Below are positions 47,566-56,171 of a stretch of DNA of 64,000 nt, piece by piece (the stretch's first letter is position 1; every line of letters begins with the position of its first letter). The translations under genes and the position numbers were made by a program. The stretch covers positions 4,919,501 through 4,983,500 of the forward strand of contig NZ_CP107996.1 of the NCBI RefSeq assembly GCF_036088315.1, in the 5' to 3' direction. Under the pieces are notes generated by a model, which did no database searches, was not told where the DNA came from, and saw nothing but the letters and a program-made list of their open reading frames with translations. The stretch comes from Streptomyces sp. NBC_00344 (GTDB taxonomy: Bacteria; Actinomycetota; Actinomycetes; Streptomycetales; Streptomycetaceae).

Positions 47566-48942
47566 ATGAGCGACCTGGCCGAACTCGCCGCAGAGGCGTA
47601 CGTCTACGGCTACCCGCTGGTCTTCGATCTCACGATGGTCCGGCACGCCGTCACGAAGGGCTTCGGCCCCCTGCCGGCGGCGCCCTTCAACGAGTTCGCC
47701 CACTCCTCCCGGCTGGCCACCCCTGAGGTGCACTTCGTCTCGGTGAACAACGACACCCTGTACTCCATCGCACAGCTCGACCTCTCCGGGGGGCCGCTGC
47801 TGCTGCATGTGCCCGACACGGCCGGCGCGTACTACGTACTGCAGTTCATCGACGTGTGGAGCAACAACTTCGCGTATCTCGGCCGTCGTGCCACCGGCAC
47901 CGGCGCGGGCACCTGGATGATCGTCCCGCCGGGCTGGTCGGGGGAGGCGTCCGCAACTGTGGACGGGGTGATCGACGCGCCGACCGCGGTGGTCACCGTC
48001 GTCGGACGCAACGCCTGTGAGGGGCTGGACGACATTCCCCGAGTGCGGGCGCTCCAGCGGCAGTTCACCCTGGAGCCGCTCGACGGGGAGAGCCACCGCA
48101 CCGGCCTGCCCGCGCCCGATCCCGGGGTCCCCGCCACACTCCGGTTCTTCGAGCAGCTCAGGGTCTGGATGGCGAGTTTCCCGCCCGCATCGGCCGACCG
48201 CGCCTATCAGGACCGCTTCCAGCCGCTGGGGCTGCTCGAGGAGGGCCCCTCGCCCTACGCCGCCGCCGAACCCGGCCTGGCGAGGGCGCTGGCCGAAGGC
48301 CAGAAGCGGGGCACCGAACGCGTCGAGAAGGCCTCCCGCGCGCCGGCGGACAGCCGGCAGCAGGGGGCGTGGCAGATGGACCCGCATCTCTTCGACTACA
48401 ACCTGGACCGGTACGGGGTGGGCACCCATGACTCCGCGGAGTGGAGGATCGCGGACCGGGAGGCGTCCTACACGACAAGGGCGGTGGCCGCGCGTACCGC
48501 CCTGTGGGGCAACCACGGCTACGAGGCGGTGTACGCGCACACCTTCCAGGACTCCGACGGTCAGTGGCTCACCGGGGCCAACACCTACAGGCTGCGCTTC
48601 GACGTCCCGCCGCCCGTCGACTCGTTCTGGTCCGTGACCATGTACGACACCCCTGACTTCTACCTCACGGACAATCCGGCCGACCGGTACGCGGTGGGGG
48701 ACCGCACGCCGGGTCTGGTGTACGGCGAGGACGGTTCGCTGACGCTGTACATCCAGCACGAGCGGCCGGCCGACCCCGCGGAGGCCGCCAACTGGCTGCC
48801 CGCACCGGAAGGCGCCTTCCGGCCCATGCTGCGGCTCTACACCCCCCGGCAGCCGGTGCTGGACGGGGATTACCGGATCCCGCGTATCGAGGTCCGCGGG
48901 ACCGGCCGCCCGGGGCCGGCCGGAGGTACTGCCCGGACCTGA
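47566..48942 (+). CDS. DUF1254 / DUF1214 domain protein
   Basis: A 458-residue two-domain protein. About 30-170 are DUF1254 (EVHFVSVNNDTLYSIAQLDLSGGPLLLHVPD, YYVLQFIDVWSNNFAYLG). About 310-440 are DUF1214 (WGNHGYEAVYAHTFQDSDG, YRLRFDVPPPVDSFWSVTMYD, TLYIQHERP). It has no signal peptide and no membrane helix. These families are beta-rich and common in bacteria, but no reaction is known to me. The ATG at 47566 follows GGAG. It lies before an ECF41 sigma factor whose usual partner genes are redox enzymes; a link is possible but unproven. Confidence 0.9.
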   Translation: MSDLAELAAEAYVYGYPLVFDLTMVRHAVTKGFGPLPAAPFNEFAHSSRLATPEVHFVSVNNDTLYSIAQLDLSGGPLLLHVPDTAGAYYVLQFIDVWSNNFAYLGRRATGTGAGTWMIVPPGWSGEASATVDGVIDAPTAVVTVVGRNACEGLDDIPRVRALQRQFTLEPLDGESHRTGLPAPDPGVPATLRFFEQLRVWMASFPPASADRAYQDRFQPLGLLEEGPSPYAAAEPGLARALAEGQKRGTERVEKASRAPADSRQQGAWQMDPHLFDYNLDRYGVGTHDSAEWRIADREASYTTRAVAARTALWGNHGYEAVYAHTFQDSDGQWLTGANTYRLRFDVPPPVDSFWSVTMYDTPDFYLTDNPADRYAVGDRTPGLVYGEDGSLTLYIQHERPADPAEAANWLPAPEGAFRPMLRLYTPRQPVLDGDYRIPRIEVRGTGRPGPAGGTART

Positions 48943-49071
48943 CGTACGGAGCGACGCTCCGCCTGGACGTGACGCTGCGCCCGGGAGCGACCTGTCGCCC
49001 GGAACGGCGGGCGCGGGACACCGGCGCCCTGCCGGACGGGGTGAGACCTGGGTCACATGCGCGCATCCCGA

Positions 49072-49078
49072 TGTCACA
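49072..49078 (+). promoter_or_regulatory. TGTCACA element, ECF41-type -35 candidate
   Basis: TGTCACA is the -35 box reported for promoters of ECF41 sigma factors and here lies 53 bases upstream of an ECF41 gene. A second similar GGTCACA is at 49050. I cannot place the matching -10 (CGTC) with the expected 16-base spacing, so this is tentative. Confidence 0.45.
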
Positions 49079-49130
49079 CTTCCCTCCTCCGTGGTGCTCT
49101 CGACGGGAAACGGCGACAGGAGGACCCACG

Positions 49131-50087
49131 ATGACCGAGATTCCGGCGCCCGGCACCGCGCGCCCCGGCACCGCGCCCGCGGATGCGGCCGACGTCGCGA
49201 CCCGGGTGTTCGTGGACCATCGTGAGCTGGTCTTCTCCATCGTCTACAACATGCTCGGCGGTGTCGCGGACACCGAGGACGTGCTCCAGGAGACATGGCT
49301 GGCCTGGGCCGCCAGGAGTGCGGCGCCCGATGCGCCCGGCATCGAGAGCCCGCGCGCCTATCTGGTGCGGATCGCGGTGAACAAGGCGCTGGCCCGGCAG
49401 GCCGCGATCAGCAAACGCCGCGAGGCGTACTTCGGGCCGTGGCTGCCCGAGCCGCTGGTGACCCCGCTGGTGCCGGACACCGGGCCGGTGGACTCGGCCG
49501 AACTGGCCGTAAGGGCCGAGTCGGTCTCGATGGCGCTGCTCGTCGTCCTGGAGACCCTGACACCGCTGGAGCGCGCGGTGTTCGTGCTGCACGAGGTGTT
49601 CGGATACGCGCACACGGAGACCGCGGCCGTCCTGAGCCGTACCCCCGCCGCGGTACGTCAACTCGCCCACCGGGCCAGGGAACACGTCCAGGCCCGCCGC
49701 CCCCGCTTCCGGGCCGACCCCCGGCTCAGTCAGGAAGTGACCGAGCGTTTCGTCGCCGCCGCGTTCGGAGGGGACCTGGAGGCACTGATGGAGCTGCTGG
49801 CGCCCGAGGTGACCCTGTGGGCCGACGGCGGCGGCAAGGGGGCGGCTGCCGGACGCCGGCCGATCCACGGCCGGGCCAGGGTGGCCAAGCTGCTGGTGGC
49901 CCGCACCGCCCGGCCGCTGGCAGGTCTGGACATCCGCTACCAGCGGGTCAACGGGGGACCCTCAGCGCTGGTGTATTCGGCGGGCTCGCTGTTCTCCGTG
50001 CTGGTCATCGACCTGTCACCGGACGGCGACCGGGTGCAGGGCATCTACTCCATCACCAACCCCGACAAGTTCGCCGGAATCGAGTGA
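49131..50087 (+). CDS. sigJ: ECF41-family RNA polymerase sigma factor with SnoaL-like C-terminal domain
   Basis: A 318-residue sigma factor. Region 2 is FVDHRELVFSIVYNMLGGVADTEDVLQETWL (about 25-60). Region 4 is LTPLERAVFVLHEVFGYAHTETAAVLSRTPAAVRQLAHRARE (about 145-190). The C-terminal 120 residues are the SnoaL-like fold typical of ECF41, with the diagnostic DGGGK (residues about 227-231) and the terminal NPDKF motifs. ECF41 has no anti-sigma factor; this extension both stimulates and limits activity. The ATG at 49131 follows GGAGGA. TGTCACA upstream suggests autoregulation. The neighbours are DUF1254 and DUF2277. Confidence 0.94.
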   Translation: MTEIPAPGTARPGTAPADAADVATRVFVDHRELVFSIVYNMLGGVADTEDVLQETWLAWAARSAAPDAPGIESPRAYLVRIAVNKALARQAAISKRREAYFGPWLPEPLVTPLVPDTGPVDSAELAVRAESVSMALLVVLETLTPLERAVFVLHEVFGYAHTETAAVLSRTPAAVRQLAHRAREHVQARRPRFRADPRLSQEVTERFVAAAFGGDLEALMELLAPEVTLWADGGGKGAAAGRRPIHGRARVAKLLVARTARPLAGLDIRYQRVNGGPSALVYSAGSLFSVLVIDLSPDGDRVQGIYSITNPDKFAGIE

Positions 50088-50097
50088 GACTGGAGGT

Positions 50098-50349
50098 ATG
50101 TGCCGCAGTATCAAGACTCTCCGCCCGCCCGTCCTCCCCGAAGAAGCGACCGAGGAGGAGATCAGGGCCGCCGCGCTTCAGTACGTACGGAAGGTCTCCG
50201 GCTTCCGGGCGCCCGCCGCCCACAACCGGGAGGTGTTCGACCGGGCTGTGGACGAGATCGCCGGGGCGACGCAGCGGTTGCTCGACCAGCTGGAGGTCAG
50301 AGGGGTCACGAAGCCGGCGCAGGAGCCGGTGCGTCCGGTCGGCGCATGA
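50098..50349 (+). CDS. DUF2277 family protein
   Basis: An 83-residue protein beginning MCRSIKTLRPP and containing ATEEEIRAAALQYVRKVSGFRAP and FDRAVDEIAGATQRLLDQL, diagnostic of DUF2277. The Cys2 near the start is conserved and could bind metal or a thiol. The function is unknown. It begins 10 bases after the sigma-factor stop, so is probably co-transcribed with it. Its 3' end overlaps the end of the minus-strand DedA gene by 44 bases, tail to tail. Confidence 0.93.
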   Translation: MCRSIKTLRPPVLPEEATEEEIRAAALQYVRKVSGFRAPAAHNREVFDRAVDEIAGATQRLLDQLEVRGVTKPAQEPVRPVGA

Positions 50350-50938
50350 GCAGCGCGGCCAGCGAGCCCGCGCCGAACAGGGAGAGGACGGATACCGCGG
50401 TGCCCAGCCAGCCGGCTCCCAGCCACTGGCCGCCGAAGTAGCCGAGTCCCACGCTGTAGCCCGCCCAGGCGACACCCGCCAGGGCGGACCAGGGCAGGAA
50501 CTCCTTCACTTTGCGGTGCGCCGCACCCGCGCCGAGCGAGACCACCGAGCGGCCTGCCGGTGCGAAGCGGGCGATGACGACCAGGAGTCCGCCGCCCTTG
50601 GCGAGCGCCGTGCCGAGACGTTCCTGCGCCCGGGTCAGCCGGCGGGAGCGCGCGATGGCCCGGTCGAGACGTTCGCCGCCACGCCAGGCCAGCCGGTACG
50701 CCACCAGATCACCCAGCACCGAGGCGGCGGTCGCGCAGACCATCAGGGCCAGCAGATCGGGCACGTTGTGCGGGACCTGACCCGCGACCGTGGTGGAGCC
50801 CGCGGCGGCCGCCGTGGCCGCCGTGATCACCAGCACCCCGCTCGGCAGCACCGGTACGAACACATCGAGGACGACCGAGAGCGCGACGACGGCATAGATC
50901 CATGGACTGCCGGTCAGCGACCGCACGCTCTCCAGCAC
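50306..50938 (-). CDS. DedA/VTT-domain membrane protein
   Basis: A 210-residue protein with the VTT fold: an N-terminal re-entrant segment (VVLDVFVPVLPSGVLVITAATAAA), a second hydrophobic helix LLALMVCATAASVLGDLVAYRLAW with the usual G-D, the amphipathic region KGGGLLVVIARFAPAGRSVVSLGAGAAH carrying the conserved Arg of FxxxxR, then two more helices (SALAGVAWAGYSVGLGYFGG, GTAVSVLSLFGAGSLAALL). DedA proteins are lipid flippases/scramblases acting on carrier lipids in bacteria. The start is ATG at 50938. The gene overlaps DUF2277 at its 3' end. Confidence 0.92.
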   Translation of the reverse strand: MLESVRSLTGSPWIYAVVALSVVLDVFVPVLPSGVLVITAATAAAAGSTTVAGQVPHNVPDLLALMVCATAASVLGDLVAYRLAWRGGERLDRAIARSRRLTRAQERLGTALAKGGGLLVVIARFAPAGRSVVSLGAGAAHRKVKEFLPWSALAGVAWAGYSVGLGYFGGQWLGAGWLGTAVSVLSLFGAGSLAALLMRRPDAPAPAPAS

Positions 50939-51185
50939 TCGGAACTCCCCCGTATCGTTGTCAAGGCCGCGTCTCGCAGGGAATCGAACAGCCCCCTGCT
51001 CGAGAAGAGCTCGGGAAAGGCAGCAGCGGCAGTACAGCCGTACAGCGTACGCCTGGTGTTTCCGCCGTGTTGTTCCGGGTCCCGTGGCACCTCCCGGATC
51101 GTCTGTGTTCGTACGTTTTCGCTCGGATGTGCGCCTCGGTGTGGTGGTACCGGGCGGCCGGCGGACAGGGCCGGCCCGGCCGGGC

Positions 51186-52886
51186 TCAGTGGTCTGCCGT
51201 CAGGTCCCTTTCCAGCACCGTCTCCAGACGGGCGCCGTTGCTTTCCCCGCGCGCCTGCACCAGCCGCAGTCCGGCCCTCCGGCCGCGCAGGTCCAGCGTC
51301 ATCAGCTGATTGCCGAACCAGGGTCCGCCGGCGTTGTGCCAGCGGACCGGCGGTTCGCCCACCCGCCCGTGCCTCGCGAGCACCCGTCCCAGGGCGCGGC
51401 CCGCCCTGCTCCAGCCGAAGCGGAAGCCGAACTTCATGTACGCCGGGACCTTGTTGTGCACGGGGGAGCAGGTCAACTGCAGCACCCGGGCTGCCGGTCC
51501 TGTGTTCCCCGGGTGTGAGGGCCAGTGCGGTTCGGCGATGTACGCGTGGTGCACATCGCCCGACAGCACGCAGATCGTGGCCGGCGCCCCGTCACCGGTG
51601 CCCGCCCTGGCAATCAGTCCGGTCAGCCGGTCGAAGGATTCCGGGAAGGCGGCCCAGTGCTCCAGGTCGGCCGCTCTGCGCAGCTTCTCGCCCCGGCGGG
51701 CCCAGCGCTCGCCGCGCACCCCGCCGCACAGCGCCGAGTCCCAGCTCTCCGCGTCATGGATCAGCGGGGGCAGCAGCCAGGGCAGTGACGTCCCGACCAG
51801 CAGATGGTCGTAGGTTCCCGGCCCGTCCAGCGTCTCCCGGCGAAGCCAGTCGGCCTCGACGGCGTCGATCATCGAACGGTTCTGCTCCTCCAGCACCCGG
51901 CCCGCACGGGAATCGACCATCACCAGCCGGGTCCGGCCGAAGTCGCGGCGGTAGCTCCAGCGGTGCAGGGACGGCTCGTTGTCCGCGGAGGCCGCGAACT
52001 CCCGCAGCAGGCCGGTGCCGTCCGGTACGTCGCGCACCGCGGCGTAGAGCTTGTCGGCCGCCAGCTCCTCGGGGGAGAGATTGCCGATGTGCTGATGCAC
52101 CCAGTAGGACATCAGCCCGCTGAGGATCCGCTCCTGCCACCACGGCGTACGGCGCATCTCGGCCAGCCAGGCCGCGCTGGTGTTCCAGTCGTCTATCACG
52201 TCGTGGTCGTCGAAGATCATGCAGCTGGGGACGGTGGACAGCAGCCATCGCACCTCGGGATCGAGCCAGGACTCGTAGTAGAGGCGGGTGTACTCCTCGT
52301 AGTCGGCGACCTGTGCGCCGGGCGGGACGCTCAGATCGCGGCGGGTGGCCAGCCAGTCCCTGGTGTCCTGGGAGACCTCGTCCGCGTACACCTGATCGCC
52401 CAGCAGCAGAAGGACATCCGGACGTTCGGCCGACGGGTCGGCGGCGAGCGAGACGGCGAGCGTGTCCAGGGCGTCGGGCCCGACCGGGTCCCCCTTGTGC
52501 GGGCCGGGCGCTGACACCGGGGAGCGGCCGGGACCGCCGACCGGGGCGGCCCACCGGCAGGAGCCGAAGGACACCCGCACCCGGTCGGCGCCGGGCAGCG
52601 GGGTGCGGATGGTGCTGTCCGGGAAGTCCGACTCGGCCGGCGGCCACACCTTCGCGCCGTCCAGCAGCACCTCGTACGCGGTGTCGGTCCCCGGGGCCAG
52701 GCCGGTCACCGGCACCAGCGCGTAGTGGTGCCCGGCGATCAGAAAGGTGCCCGACGAGCCTCCCGCACCGTCCGCGCACCGTATTTCGGCCGTGCAGGCA
52801 CGGTCGGCCTCGACCCAGATGGTCGCGGACTCCCCCCGGTCCCAGTCGACGTACCTCAGCAGTGGTCCCAGTCGCAGTTCGGCCAT
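51186..52886 (-). CDS. PhoD-like metallophosphatase
   Basis: A 566-residue alkaline phosphatase D-type enzyme. The N-terminal 110 residues form a beta-sandwich (LGPLLRYVDWDRGESATIWVEAD, VTGLAPGTDTAYEVLLDG). The metallophosphatase core follows with LLLLGDQVYADE, MIFDDHDVIDDWN, SYWVHQHIGNL, then VDSRAGRVLEEQNRSMID and the late histidines in CVLSGDVHHAYIAEPHW. No signal peptide is seen, so it is not the typical Tat-exported PhoD and may act inside the cell or leave by another route. The ATG at 52886 has GGAGGAGG. It lies beside a secreted nuclease gene on the same strand. Confidence 0.93.
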   Translation of the reverse strand: MAELRLGPLLRYVDWDRGESATIWVEADRACTAEIRCADGAGGSSGTFLIAGHHYALVPVTGLAPGTDTAYEVLLDGAKVWPPAESDFPDSTIRTPLPGADRVRVSFGSCRWAAPVGGPGRSPVSAPGPHKGDPVGPDALDTLAVSLAADPSAERPDVLLLLGDQVYADEVSQDTRDWLATRRDLSVPPGAQVADYEEYTRLYYESWLDPEVRWLLSTVPSCMIFDDHDVIDDWNTSAAWLAEMRRTPWWQERILSGLMSYWVHQHIGNLSPEELAADKLYAAVRDVPDGTGLLREFAASADNEPSLHRWSYRRDFGRTRLVMVDSRAGRVLEEQNRSMIDAVEADWLRRETLDGPGTYDHLLVGTSLPWLLPPLIHDAESWDSALCGGVRGERWARRGEKLRRAADLEHWAAFPESFDRLTGLIARAGTGDGAPATICVLSGDVHHAYIAEPHWPSHPGNTGPAARVLQLTCSPVHNKVPAYMKFGFRFGWSRAGRALGRVLARHGRVGEPPVRWHNAGGPWFGNQLMTLDLRGRRAGLRLVQARGESNGARLETVLERDLTADH

Positions 52887-52948
52887 GAATATCCTCCTCC
52901 GTCGTTCCGTACCGTACGGAACGACGCAGGAGGTGGTCACGCGGCGGG

Positions 52949-53590
52949 TCAGCAGCCGTTCAGAACGCCCTGGAGTGCGGTCTTCTCGGCCGAGTCGAGA
53001 GTGAGGTTGTAGTAGTGCTTCACCTGCACCCAGGCCCGCACGTAGGTGCACTGGTACGCGGTGCGCGAGGGCAGCCAGCTCGCCGGGTCCTGGTCTCCCT
53101 TGGACTGGTTGACGTTGTCGGTGACGGCGATCAGCTGCGGGCGGGTGAGGTCGTTGGCGAACGCCTGCCGCTGCGCCGTGGTCCAGCTGCTCGCACCCGA
53201 GCGCCATGCTTCGGCCAGCGGGACCATGTGATCGATGTCCACGTCCCCGGACGCGGTCCAGGTCGCACCGTCGTACTCGGAATACCAACTACCGCTGGTC
53301 GCCGCGCAGGTGGAGCTCTGAACGACGTTGGTGCCATCGCGCTTCAGCACCACTTCGCGGGTGTCGCAGGAGCCGGACTGGGTGATCCAGTGCGGGAACT
53401 TGTCTCGGCTGTAGCCGTCGGTCGAGCCCTCGGCGGCGACGGTGAGAGAGCTGAGATAGGACCGCGCGGTCGACGCACTCACCGGAGTGGGCAGAGCCGC
53501 CTGGGCGGAGGGTGCGGTGACGAGTCCGGCGACCGTGAGGCCGGCGGTCGCGGCGAGGACGGCTATTCGACGCGCGTAGACACCTGACAT
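52949..53590 (-). CDS. secreted HNH nuclease (DUF1524/GmrSD-like family)
   Basis: A 213-residue secreted protein: signal peptide (RIAVLAATAGLTVAGLVTAPSAQA), then a core with DVDIDHMVPLAEAWRSGASSW, the DxDH metal-binding box, and the C-terminal NQSKGDQDPASWLPSRTAYQCTYVRAWV segment found in Streptomyces HNH family nucleases. Cys pairs (SGSCDTREV with SSTCAAT, YQCTYV with LNGC) probably form disulfides. It would degrade extracellular DNA or RNA for nutrients. The ATG at 53590 has AGGAG. It ends 62 bases upstream of the PhoD start, consistent with a phosphate- or nucleotide-scavenging pair. Confidence 0.92.
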   Translation of the reverse strand: MSGVYARRIAVLAATAGLTVAGLVTAPSAQAALPTPVSASTARSYLSSLTVAAEGSTDGYSRDKFPHWITQSGSCDTREVVLKRDGTNVVQSSTCAATSGSWYSEYDGATWTASGDVDIDHMVPLAEAWRSGASSWTTAQRQAFANDLTRPQLIAVTDNVNQSKGDQDPASWLPSRTAYQCTYVRAWVQVKHYYNLTLDSAEKTALQGVLNGC

Positions 53591-53778
53591 GCGAACTCCT
53601 GTGGGGTGGAGGGGTATTGACCGGTCCTGCTCGCTCAGCATGGAGGCGCCGGGTTTCCGTGGGGTGGGCGCCAGGTAACAGAGTGGCGACATGAGCACGT
53701 CATATCAAGAGCTGGGACGCTGCGGATACGACAAGCTCCGGCACCGCCGAATCCCCTGCGCCGCCGTACGGTTGGCGC

Positions 53779-54507
53779 GTGCTGCTTCCGGTCGATGTGA
53801 CTCTCGGGGTCGTTCTCGCCGTGCTGCTGGTGGTCGCGGCGTCGGTGGCCGCCCTCGCGCACCTCGGCCGCGCCCGCGAGATCCTTACCGCGGGACTCCG
53901 CGCGGCGGTGCAGCTCGCGGGTGTCGCGCTGCTGATCGGCTGGGTGGTGAGGGCCGGACTCTCGTTCGGCTTCGTGGCCCTGATGTACGCGGTCGCGGTA
54001 CGGACCGCGGGGCGCCGCATCACACAGAACCGGACCTGGTGGTGGGCCGCGGTACCCATCGCCGCCGGAGTCTTCCCGGTGGTGGGCGTGCTGCTGCTGA
54101 CCGGGCTGGTGCCGTTGCGCGGTATCGCGGTCATTCCGGTCACCGGGATCCTCGTCGGCGGTGCGCTCACCGCGACGGTGCTCGGCGGGCGGCGCGCGCT
54201 CGACGAACTGGCCGTGCGACGGGGGGAGGTCGAGGCAGGCATGGCGCTCGGGCTGCTCGACCGTGAGGCCCGCCTGGAGATAGCCGGACCCGCAGCGGCC
54301 GACGCGCTGCTGCCGGGACTCGACCAGACCAGGACCGTGGGTCTCGTCACACTCCCCGGCGCCTTCGTGGGCATGCTGCTGGGCGGCGCCTCCCCGGTGA
54401 AGGCCGGGGCCGTTCAGCTTTTCGTCCTCGTCGCGCTGTGTGCCGTGCAGGCGGTGGCGGTCGCCCTGGTGCTGGAGCTGGTGGCCAGGGGGCGCCTGAA
54501 CCGATGA
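53779..54507 (+). CDS. UPF0014 / FetB-type ABC transporter permease
   Basis: A 242-residue permease with six to seven hydrophobic helices (VVLAVLLVVAASVAALA, AGVALLIGWVVRAGLSFGF, AVPIAAGVFPVVGVLLLTG) and the UPF0014 signatures RTAGRRITQNRTWWW and PVTGILVGGALTATVLGG, then LPGLDQTRTVGLVTLPGAFVGMLLGGASP. E. coli FetB with FetA exports iron; no FetA-like ATPase is encoded here. The GTG at 53779 has no ribosome site but lies seven bases after a TACGGT -10 box, so it may be leaderless. Directly after it come a manganese riboswitch and a GDT1 exporter, so a metal-export cluster is probable. Confidence 0.9.
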   Translation: MLLPVDVTLGVVLAVLLVVAASVAALAHLGRAREILTAGLRAAVQLAGVALLIGWVVRAGLSFGFVALMYAVAVRTAGRRITQNRTWWWAAVPIAAGVFPVVGVLLLTGLVPLRGIAVIPVTGILVGGALTATVLGGRRALDELAVRRGEVEAGMALGLLDREARLEIAGPAAADALLPGLDQTRTVGLVTLPGAFVGMLLGGASPVKAGAVQLFVLVALCAVQAVAVALVLELVARGRLNR

Positions 54508-54524
54508 GCCGGTGCCGTACCCTG

Positions 54525-54645
54525 GATGGAGCAGAAGGGGAGTAGCTCTTCGCCGGAACGTCGACATACTGCTGAACCTCGGTTCGGCCGGCGCCCGGAG
54601 GCGGATCTCTGAGGAGACCCGCCAGCGAGACCTTCGGCCGCAGTG
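54525..54645 (+). promoter_or_regulatory. yybP-ykoY (manganese) riboswitch
   Basis: The 5' block AAGGGGAGTAGCTC (54536-54549) and the 3' block GCGAGACCTTCGGC (54625-54638) are the two conserved internal-loop strands that bind manganese in this class. They enclose GC helices, with a TACCCT -10 box at 54518-54523. It precedes a GDT1-family exporter, the usual target. A downstream inverted repeat (54657-54669 with 54709-54722) may be the expression platform. Confidence 0.85.
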
Positions 54646-54750
54646 TTTCCATTGACGCTGCCGTGCCGAAGCGACCCCTTTTCTCCGGGTTCTTCTCTGA
54701 GACGGATCTTCTCGGCACGGGCAGCCCCGACCGATCGAGGACGTCAACCC

Positions 54751-55332
54751 GTGTTCAGCTTCACCATCCTGGCGATCACCTTCGGCGTGGTCTTTCTCGC
54801 CGAACTACCCGACAAGACCGCGCTCGCCGGTCTGATGCTGGGCACCCGCTACCGCGCCTCGTATGTCTTCGTCGGCGTCGCGGCGGCCTTCGCCGTCCAT
54901 GTCGCGCTGGCCATCGCGGCGGGCAGCGTACTGACCCTTGTTCCGCACCGGCTGCTCCAGGCGATCGTCGGCGCCCTCTTCCTCGCCGGAGCGGCGATGC
55001 TGCTCTTCAAGGGGGACGACGAGGAGGACGAGGTGAAGGCCCCGTCGGACCAGTCCTTCTGGAGGGTGGCCGGGGCCGGTTTCATGCTCATCCTGGTCGC
55101 CGAGTTCGGCGACCTCACCCAGATCATGACGGCCAACCTGGCGGCGCGTTACGACAGCCCGGTATCGGTGGGCATCGGCGCGGTGCTGGCGCTCTGGGCG
55201 GTCGCCGGGCTCGGCATCGTGGGTGGCCGGACGCTGATGAGGCGTGTGCCGCTCAAACTGATCACGAGGATCGCGGCCGGTCTGATGCTGGTGCTCGCCG
55301 GATTCAGCATCTACGAGGCGATCGCCGGCTGA
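54751..55332 (+). CDS. TMEM165/GDT1-family manganese exporter
   Basis: A 193-residue, six-helix transporter. The two characteristic acidic motifs are ELPDKTALAGLMLGTRY (near residue 18) and EFGDLTQIMTANLAARYD (near residue 125), each with ExGD/ExPD-(K/L)T in a helix, separated by the polar loop GDDEEDEVKAPSDQ. Bacterial members export manganese in exchange for protons. The GTG at 54751 follows GAGG at ten bases; the in-frame ATG at 54643 lies in the riboswitch and is rejected. Expression is predicted to rise with manganese through the riboswitch upstream. Confidence 0.93.
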   Translation: MFSFTILAITFGVVFLAELPDKTALAGLMLGTRYRASYVFVGVAAAFAVHVALAIAAGSVLTLVPHRLLQAIVGALFLAGAAMLLFKGDDEEDEVKAPSDQSFWRVAGAGFMLILVAEFGDLTQIMTANLAARYDSPVSVGIGAVLALWAVAGLGIVGGRTLMRRVPLKLITRIAAGLMLVLAGFSIYEAIAG

Positions 55333-55388
55333 CGCGGCGGCGGGGCCCCACCAAGGGGGTGCGGGCCCGCCGCGCCGTGCGGGGGTCC

Positions 55389-56042
55389 TCAGGCGGTGAT
55401 GTGAACGTTCAGGGTGCCGTCGGCGGCCGGCTCGACGCGGACCCCGGTCAGATCGGCCACCTGCGCGGTGGGCGCGTGCACCGCGGCCCGCGGGCCGACA
55501 CCCACCACCCGCATGCCGGCGGCCCGGCCTGCGGTGATACCGGCCTCGGAGTCCTCGAAGACGATGCAGTCCGCGGGCGCGAAGCCCAGCTCGGCCGCGC
55601 CCTTCAGAAAGCCCTCCGGGTCCGGCTTGCTGGCGCCCACACCCTCCGCGGTGACCCGGGTCGACGGCATCGGCAGGGCCGCCGCCGTCATGCGGGCCGT
55701 CGCCAGCGCCTCGTCGGCCGAGGTGACGAGGGCGTGCGGCACCCCGGCGAGGGAAGCCATGAACTCCGTGGCGCCGGGAACCGGCACCACGCCTTCGGTG
55801 TCGGCGGTCTCCTGGGCCAGCATGTCGCGGTTGTCCGCGTAGTTCTCCTCGACCGGGCGGTCCGGGAGAAGTACGGCCATGGTCGCGTACCCCTGGCGGC
55901 CGTGCACGACCTTGAGGGTCTCGTGCGGGTCCAGGCCGTGCGCCAGGGCCCAGCGGCTCCAGACGCGCTCCACGGCGGCGTCGGAGTTCACCAGGGTGCC
56001 GTCCATGTCGAGCAGCAGGGCGCGGGCGTTCAGGACGGTCAT
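55389..56042 (-). CDS. HAD-IA hydrolase (sugar-phosphate phosphatase-like)
   Basis: A 217-residue HAD phosphatase: motif I LLLDMDGTLVNSDAAV, cap helices after it (WALAHGLDPHETLKVVHGRQ), motif II VTSADEA, Lys in GASKPDPEGFLKGAAELG, and motif IV FEDSEAGITAGRAAGM. This subgroup acts on sugar or polyol phosphates (for example DL-glycerol-3-phosphatase or 2-deoxyglucose-6-phosphatase). The ATG at 56042 is preferred to an upstream one at 56075, since MTVLNARALLLDMDG is the normal beginning. It is convergent with the GDT1 gene. Confidence 0.93.
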   Translation of the reverse strand: MTVLNARALLLDMDGTLVNSDAAVERVWSRWALAHGLDPHETLKVVHGRQGYATMAVLLPDRPVEENYADNRDMLAQETADTEGVVPVPGATEFMASLAGVPHALVTSADEALATARMTAAALPMPSTRVTAEGVGASKPDPEGFLKGAAELGFAPADCIVFEDSEAGITAGRAAGMRVVGVGPRAAVHAPTAQVADLTGVRVEPAADGTLNVHITA

Positions 56043-56171
56043 CAGGGGACTCCAGGAGGGCGTGAGCAGAGACAAGGCGGCCCCGCCCGCCGGTCAGGGA
56101 GTGCGGGCGGAACCACTTTGTTTCAGCAGGATACAAAACGGAGCGGGGGTCGCGCCAGCCTGCCCGGTGAC

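Noticed and set aside
49295..52123. Plus-strand frame of 942 codons
   Set aside because: Out-of-frame shadow of the sigma factor followed by antisense of DedA and PhoD. Dominated by Arg, Pro and Ser, typical of GC-rich shadows.
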